A DNA stretch of 24,674 nucleotides from the NCBI RefSeq assembly GCF_001039355.2, contig NW_019773603.1, positions 561,072 to 585,745 of the forward strand, in the 5' to 3' direction. The position numbers were made by a program, and so were the translations under genes. Under the pieces are notes generated by a model. It searched no databases, was not told the origin of the DNA, and saw only the letters and a program-made list of their open reading frames with translations. This DNA is from Lingula anatina (lineage: Eukaryota > Brachiopoda > Lingulata > Lingulida > Lingulidae). Below, piece by piece: positions 18,990 through 24,674 of the stretch (positions are counted from its first letter, which is position 1; every line of letters starts with the position of its first letter).

Positions 18990-19640
18990 GGTGGTATGGG
19001 AAAGAAACCGCTTACTATATCAGAACGATACAGATATATCAATGCATCATATATCGTTTTGAACGCAAGGAATGGGACATTAAATTCCATAAAACAAAGA
19101 TTTGTGACAATAAGTCAAGGGTCACTCATAATGGGTCAGAGGTAACAAGAGTTTACATTTGGGTTTCTCAAAAAATTAGAATCAAAACGTTTTTAAAAAC
19201 ATTGTTTATATAAATATTTTTTGGTATTTGGTGAATGGTTTGGGACAATGCTATAATAAAAAGCCTATGAAGAAAATTTGGAACCTCAAGTATCTTATTT
19301 CAGAATATTATGCAATTAAACGTGAACCCAACAGTCAAAATACCCCCTATTTAAAAGTGGGGGTAGGGGAAAGAAAGTGGTTACTACATCAATATATCAA
19401 TGGATTATATATAATTAAAGATGTAAGGGATAGGACAATTAATTGTGTAGGTCACAAATACATGACAATTAGTCAAGGGTCATTGACAATGCTTCAAATG
19501 TCAGAAAAGGTCATATGTCATGTTTTTTTGTTTTTTTTTTTTTTTTTTTGAAAATTTGTTTACCCATGGGATGTGAAAATATTAGTCAAAATACGCCCTC
19601 TAGAAATTTGGGTTAGGTGAAAGAAAAAAGTCATTAATTC
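18990..19640 (+). repeat. Degenerate tandem repeat array of at least three units
   Basis: Units share GGTATGGGAAAGAAA..TTACTA (18993), GGTAGGGGAAAGAAA..TTACTA (19362) and GGTTAGGTGAAAGAAA (19611). The first two also share GGGACATTAAAT/AGGACAATTAAT and GACAATWAGTCAAGGGTCA, about 370 bases apart. The second and third share AGTCAAAATACSCCCT. The spacing of the third is shorter. Long open frames at 18858-19551 follow the repeats but differ between units by frame-breaking indels, so I treat them as non-coding. Confidence 0.6.
19526..19550 (+). repeat. T-rich tract
   Basis: A T-run broken by a few G residues within the tandem array, comparable in place to the poly-T at 18962. Confidence 0.85.
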
Positions 19641-19835
19641 AAATTCACCAATAATGCTTAGATTTTAATTCTATAAAGTGAGCGTGGTTGCCCCTTGATT
19701 TACCAGTATTATCAGTCATCCACAAATGCATGGTATTATGTGCTCTATATACCGTCCTAGTATTAAGAATGTGTATATTTACCCCGTGTGCCATTTGAAG
19801 ATTACACTGCGATTAATGCGGTGGAAAATACAATA

Positions 19836-19905
19836 GAGGGAGTGTGATAATGATAGGGTCGCTATACGATTGTTGACGGCATATAGTAACTAGCCTAATC
19901 CCCTG
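19836..19905 (+). repeat. 70-bp direct repeat, left copy
   Basis: Matches 21831-21899 with three differences (two substitutions and one indel). The shared core includes GATAGGGTCGCTA, CGATTGTTGACGG and ACTAGCCTAATCCCCTG. The flanks on both sides differ. No coding content. Confidence 0.9.
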
Positions 19906-20041
19906 GTCGCCTGGGTAGCCACGCCCCCTTAGAGTACTGATGTAAACAAACGGTCTCCCGGAGCGAACTATCCTTTTGTTCAACAGCTTCGCGTGTGCAG
20001 CTGATTATGTATGTAGTGACACTATAGGTATCTGCATATAA

Positions 20042-20248
20042 ATCTGTGCTAGCTGTTATTTGATTCATTCTGCCGTGCCGGATGTTGTGGATCAGCCCAC
20101 TGGTTCGTTGACTTATTCGTTTCTGGAGCTTGATGATGCAGATTTTGAGTGCTTAATTATTTACCCTCCTTCTAACAAGATAAAGGGGAAGGGAGAGAAA
20201 AAGAGAAAGTGTCAAATGAAATGGGTAATGAGTAATACAATACATTGA
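20042..20248 (+). other. Unassigned open frame, possible exon
   Basis: An open stretch without an ATG near its start. It contains an acidic run LELDDADFECLIIYPPSNK followed by a basic run KGKGEKKRKCQMKW. The composition is less AT-biased and more protein-like than neighbouring frames. No family is recognised, and no convincing acceptor or donor pair was found. It could be a degraded element ORF or chance. Confidence 0.2.
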
Positions 20249-20317
20249 ATAAAGGGACTCGCGGTGGATGAAACGATAGACTGTTTTGCATCAAGGTATG
20301 CCATTATAATCCGACAT

Positions 20318-20327
20318 GGACCATAAC
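20318..20327 (+). repeat. Target-site duplication, left copy (RTE insertion)
   Basis: GGACCATAAC immediately precedes the TTC-repeat tail of the antisense RTE element. It recurs exactly at 21289-21298. Confidence 0.85.
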
Positions 20328-21288
20328 TTCTTCTTCTTCTTCTTCTTCATGTGCCAGGTCTGTTGCAGACATCGGCGATCATGGCCTTCCATTCCTCTCT
20401 GTTATCAGTTCTCCTGATGAGTTCATTGTTGGGGGATTCTTTCCTCGTTGCGTAGCTATTCAGAATGTCTGTGTATTTTGTGCGTTGTCTTCCTCTGCTT
20501 TTGGCACCACTAATCTTTCCACACAGAATTTGCTTTTCTATTCCATCAGCTCTGATTATGTGCCCAAAAAATTGTAGTTGTCTTTTTCTGATGGTTCGGA
20601 GTAGGGATTTTTTGTACCCGGCCAATTCCATTACTTCTTCGTTTGACTTCTTTTCAGTCTATGATATTCTCATAATTCTTCTGATATACCACATTTCTGC
20701 TGCTTCAAGTCTTCTTTCAAGGTCTTTTGTTAGCGTCCAGCATTCGCATCCGTACAGAAGGATGGACCATGTGTAGGCTTTCAGAGTGTTGATTTTGGTG
20801 CTGACTCTTATATTTCTGTTGGTAAAGATGGGCTTCATCTTGGTGAATGTGTCTTTAGACAAAGCGATTATCTTCTTTATTTCTGTGTCGCATCTGGCGT
20901 CTGGAGTTATTGTGAAGCCCAAGTATTTAAAGGTGCAAACTTGTTTTATTCTTTCCCTTTGCAAAAAATATTACATACAGGCATGTCTGACTGTTTGGAG
21001 ATTACCATGCACTCAGTCTTCTTTGAAAGTTGGAGTCCTTTGTTTCCGCTTTCCATTGTGAATGTTGTAAGGATGTTTTGTAGTTTTTCCTCCGAGTCAG
21101 CAATTAGCACTGTGTCATCCGCATATCTTAGATTGTTTATGTTGTGACCACCTTTGACACCTTCATGCTGCTCTATGTTCCATAGAATCATTTCGCTGTT
21201 GAAGAGGTCTGGAGATAAAACACAGCCCTGCCTCACTCCCCTACAGATCGGTCTTTTCTCACTGTAGTCATTATCAACTCTTATTGCA
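20328..21288 (-). mobile_element. 5'-truncated RTE-type LINE insertion
   Basis: About 961 bases on the minus strand. The recognisable sequence begins mid reverse transcriptase with RGVRQGCVLSPDLFN, then the catalytic LRYADDTVLIADSE (YADDT at 21111-21125) and KKTECMVISK. It continues with VCTFKYLGFTITPDARCDTE, LLYGCECWTLTKDLERRLE, RKRQLQFFGHIIR and SRGRQRTKY. The stop TGA at 20347-20349 runs straight into seven GAA/TTC units, the short simple-repeat tail expected of RTE elements. Two defects break the frame: a shift near 20950-20964 and a TAG (20659-20661) where Trp is usual. LFN is followed directly by SEM, two residues shorter than the usual LFNxxSE. The 5' end is truncated before the first catalytic Asp, so the copy cannot retrotranspose. 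Confidence 0.92.
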
Positions 21289-21298
21289 GGACCATAAC
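21289..21298 (+). repeat. Target-site duplication, right copy (RTE insertion)
   Basis: GGACCATAAC directly follows the truncated 5' end of the antisense RTE element and is identical to 20318-20327. Confidence 0.85.
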
Positions 21299-21746
21299 AG
21301 GAGGGATTATATTTAAATACAGACTCATCGTTGTATGACTTATATTTGTGCCGACTTATATTTTACTCTCGTTCATTTCGTGAAACTAGTCCCTTGAATA
21401 AAATTTTGCCTGTATAAATTTACTTTGTGACATGAAGTAATTAATAAAACACGCCTGTTGAAAAGGGGGCTTTTCGTAACGAATACAGGTTCACTGTTCA
21501 GAAAAATATCGTCGCCGTTCGTCGCCGCTACCTTCAGGAAAGCGTACCCTTCGCTTGGATCACTGGCATTTTTGGTTGTCTGACAAAATACGGCAATTTA
21601 CATTTTAGCTAATAATTCTGAATTTACTAATATTTTGGACTAAATTCGATGTCAGATTCATAGCCATGACGCAAAGCCGCCAGCGTAACTGTTTAAATTT
21701 CCAAACATTCTATTTCGTTTTTTTCCTAATGTTTTTTTATTTTCAG
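21299..21746. other. Non-coding stretch after the RTE insertion
   Basis: No gene recognised. It ends in a pyrimidine-rich acceptor-like sequence (GTTTTTTTATTTTCAG) before the candidate microexon. Confidence 0.4.
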
Positions 21747-21780
21747 TCGAAAACGTTTTCATGTTCTACTTCTCAAACCT
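21747..21780 (+). other. Candidate 34-base microexon
   Basis: A strong acceptor, TTTTTTTATTTTCAG, ends at 21746 and a consensus donor GTAAGT starts at 21781. The 34 bases are open in the frame that would follow the phase-2 end of the exon at 18111, giving RKRFHVLLLKP after the junction glycine. It is also open in the phase-0 frame (SKTFSCSTSQT). The splice sites are better than average, but the peptide is uninformative. Confidence 0.25.
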
Positions 21781-21829
21781 GTAAGTACACTATTCTGGAC
21801 TATTTTATTTTATCCAGCTACACATACAA

Positions 21830-21830
21830 N
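21830..21830. other. Ambiguous base (N)
   Basis: This is the only N in the window. It sits exactly at the left edge of the second copy of the 70-bp direct repeat, so it may mark a sequence join rather than a miscalled base. Confidence 0.95.
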
Positions 21831-21899
21831 GAGAGAGTGTATAATGATAGGGTCGCTAAACGATTGTTGACGGCATATAGTAACTAGCCTAATCCCCTG
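21831..21899 (+). repeat. 70-bp direct repeat, right copy
   Basis: Partner of 19836-19905. It begins directly after the N and ends at CCCCTG followed by TAAGTTAAGC, whereas the left copy continues GTCGCCTGGG. Confidence 0.9.
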
Positions 21900-24674
21900 T
21901 AAGTTAAGCAACAACCAGTATGAAGAACAACTCCCTTTTTAAATGAGGCAAGACACCCTCTTCACACTGATTATAACCTTGAGAAAGACATTCTGCAACA
22001 AGGAAAAGGAGTTATGCAAAGTTCTTTCAACTTGTGTGTGAATACAACACATTCTTTGTCGCTTTTACAAGACAATGGAGGAGAGCAAGCGGATTTATTA
22101 CAATATACGATAAAAAGGAAATTAGATTAGAAAGCTTACTTCGGGTCAGTCCTTTGCTTGTTCGAAGGAAAGAGATAGATATCGTGTCGCGACTCCCTTT
22201 TTAAACCTCCGTGTGTTTGTGTAAAAGTGTGAAAGACAGGCAACGGTCTTGAGTCGCTGTTGATATTGTTCGCGATTAATATTGAAGTATACCTCCTTCG
22301 CCTGCATGTAAACATGTTACTTTTCCTCATGTGCACTATATTTCTTTTAGATGGTTGAGACAAAGCGATGAGATCGATAAATGTAGAGGTTAATCTAAAC
22401 AATTAGATGTGATTTTTGTGAAATGACTTATTAAGTGATGTGCATGTACCTAGCATGTTTAAATTCTTGAATTTCTAATTTGTAAAGTCTTTCATACACG
22501 GCCTCATATTTGTATTACTCTCAGGCCATACTCTTCGATATTATTGTGTTACACGGGACTCCTGGAAACCTGAAGCACAGGGCATTGTGAAAGTTAATTC
22601 GCTACGGAGTCTTGTTATCCTTCATGCAGTTTTATAGCTTGGATGAACACTGCGAAGTAGAAACGGGCTTTACTTAGCTTTACTTAATATACGACAGTTT
22701 AAACAAAACCAGTCTGCAAGGCTTGCTTTGATTTGGCGTTAACCTGACACTGGTTTTAAAAGAACAAATATAAATATGTTGGATGGATTAAATCACCGAC
22801 TTCGTTATAATTTAACTAAATGTGTTCATTTACACAGTAACACAGATAACATTTATAAGTTGTCTGTAGTTCAACACGCATTATAGGCGAGTAGCTAAAG
22901 TGACGATGATCACAGTAATTGTATAGGCATGGTTTAAGCTTGTTCAAGAGATAATAACAGTTTACCAATAGATAATGAGCTATAGTAAGACCCCCTCCTC
23001 TTTAACTGATGATTTACACTGTTAATTGACCGTACTTCCATATATTGTATGATCACACATTCAGACTTCCCCCGGTTGCACGTTGGAGTTGGACTGTCCT
23101 TGCGGCTCTGTCAATTCACCTCATTTAATTTCAATATTATAATACATGTATAAGTATAGTATAAGTAATATATTATTTCCTTATTCCTCATTCATTATCA
23201 TTCATGTTTCATAAATACTTGAATGCAGTACGTTTATCAATAAATTATACATTTATAAATTAATGCAATAAGAATTTTTTGAGACAGATTGATGCTGACG
23301 CTCATGCATGTCACTCAAACATACTTAGTTCAATTTTTGACTGCGGAAATTTCATATTGGATGAAATAACTGATAACAAAATTAACTAGCAGTTTGTAAG
23401 CAACACTAAAAACATAATCAGCTGTGCGTGCCAAACTAGTGAACAAAAGGACAGTTCGCTACGCGTGGCACGCGTTAGCATGGGATCTAGCCTCTTAAAG
23501 CTATAATCTTATCGCCGCAACAAACAATGGGAACCTTCTGGCTGATGTATCCTGCAGTTAATTACACCTAGTTACAGCGGATTGTCTTGTCGCACTGGAC
23601 CACAGATATCGGCGTCATGGGGTTCACTCGTCTTAAGTATTGTGTTATTCCACCTAAGCTATTGTGTTTGTGCGTTCGAATTTTGAAGGGATTTATACGG
23701 CCCTCCATTGTTTGTCCGCCCCCTTCTATTCACCAGATAGGGATTAAACCGGTGTACAACGGAAACAAAATTATTACTACCACTGTAAAAAGTAAAGGAA
23801 TAGATTAATATATTTTAGATATTGCACATGGTACAATAATTATTTACCTGATGTCTTCCAAATTGAACGAGACCTAAGGCCTCAGACTCTGTGAAGAAGG
23901 CTTCTCAAATCAAATAATCATTTCTAACTAGCCTCGGCGACTCCTCTCAATTCATGCACTCATAAATATATATATATACCGTATAGCTAAAAAAAAAACA
24001 CGACTATTGGTACGCGTATGATCGATAACTGATTTAATTCTCGTAAGATTACCATCCGCCCCCTTCCTTATGAATAGGTATAACTTTATTAATACAATGC
24101 AACCGTCGTGTAGCCGCATGTTAGAAGACAATGTTTGACTACGCACAGCAGTAGGAGGCCGCTACCCCTTCCCAGCAAGGAGTCAACACAGCAGCGCGTA
24201 ACCCGGGGTTAATTAGGGGTTATTAGCTGTCCACTTATGATCGGTATTGTTCGTCTTGATTGCAGCACACTTCCTACTCACTATTGGTTCGACCGCCTCT
24301 TCTTTAAATGCTCTCTCAAACCTTTCCTCAGTCAGCCGAGAATGGAAACACGTTTATCTGCCGATAAACTACGTCGTTGATGTATTATTCGGCATCATTC
24401 TACAGTGGGTCATAAGGCTCTATCTATCATTTTTTTCGTCTCGCATTTTACCAGATTAAGCTGACGCTCGAAAACTAAATTTAATGAATAATTTTCTCAC
24501 GTGCACCGTATCCAGCTAATTTTACGACAATAACTACCACGGCACCTCCGCCATTTGCAATTGTAGACGAACCACGTGTTTCCAACTGATAGGCCAATAC
24601 AACTATACCAGACCCATTGTACGAGAAAAGACCGTTTATATTTAATGAATTAAAAAACATTTGAGGATTGCGAT
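21900..24674. other. Long stretch with no recognised gene
   Basis: No mobile-element protein, RNA gene or supported exon was found. Acceptor-like sites precede short open patches near 22525 and 23065, but none has a convincing donor. The open frame at 24247-24459 is hydrophobic but starts at a TTG and matches nothing known to me. A short (TA)n lies near 23966-23978. Confidence 0.4.

Noticed and set aside
20465-21147. Three plus-strand open frames of 68-103 codons
   Set aside because: They are shadows of the antisense RTE reverse transcriptase.
24247-24459. Hydrophobic open frame of 70 codons as a membrane protein
   Set aside because: There is no ATG at its start, no family resemblance and no clear splice borders; hydrophobicity is expected of T-rich DNA.
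1-24674. CRISPR arrays, prokaryotic operons, rRNA or tRNA genes
   Set aside because: No spaced short repeats with unique spacers, no cloverleaf-like segment with A and B boxes, and no rRNA-like conserved block were seen.

Overview
This is an AT-rich, repeat-dense stretch of animal nuclear DNA. There is no operon structure, ribosome binding site or dense coding. Exons are short and flanked by GT..AG splice sites, microsatellites are abundant, and decayed retrotransposons and Tc1-type transposons are frequent. The mix of Penelope-like, BEL/Pao, RTE, CR1/L2-like, another LINE clade and Tc1 fits an invertebrate metazoan, perhaps a mollusc, cnidarian, lancelet or hemichordate. The sequence alone does not name the species.

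Layout. 0.5-0.9 kb: antisense Penelope-like GIY-YIG endonuclease remnant. 1.7-1.9 kb: non-coding repeat whose inverted partner lies at 12.1-12.4 kb. 2.2-2.7 kb: BEL/Pao-type protease remnant. 3.4-3.8 kb: short degenerate tandem repeat and a (TAA)n tract. 4.4-9.2 kb: diverged direct duplication of a non-coding unit that starts with a TATA-like element and a likely 5' untranslated exon; partial copies lie at 6.7-6.9 kb and 15.6-15.9 kb. 10.7-11.0 kb: antisense CR1/L2-like fragment. 11.4-11.9 kb: Tc1 transposase remnant. 12.5-15.1 kb: long antisense LINE relic covering most of a reverse transcriptase and its C-terminal domain. 16.1-18.4 kb: the only convincing host gene, a small secreted cysteine-containing protein in three or four exons, with an antisense Tc1 relic in one intron. 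18.2-19.7 kb: tandem repeats and T-tracts. 19.8-21.9 kb: a 70-bp direct repeat pair, the second copy starting right after an ambiguous base. Between them lies a young-looking, 5'-truncated RTE insertion with a 10-bp target-site duplication and a (GAA)n tail. 21.9-24.7 kb: nothing recognised apart from doubtful exon-like patches.

How it fits together. The host gene has a signal-peptide exon preceded by a strong acceptor, so at least one upstream untranslated exon is required. The duplicated TATA plus GTAAGT unit upstream is a candidate promoter and first exon. This suggests a locus built by local tandem duplication and then filled with transposable elements. All mobile-element coding regions seen here are broken.
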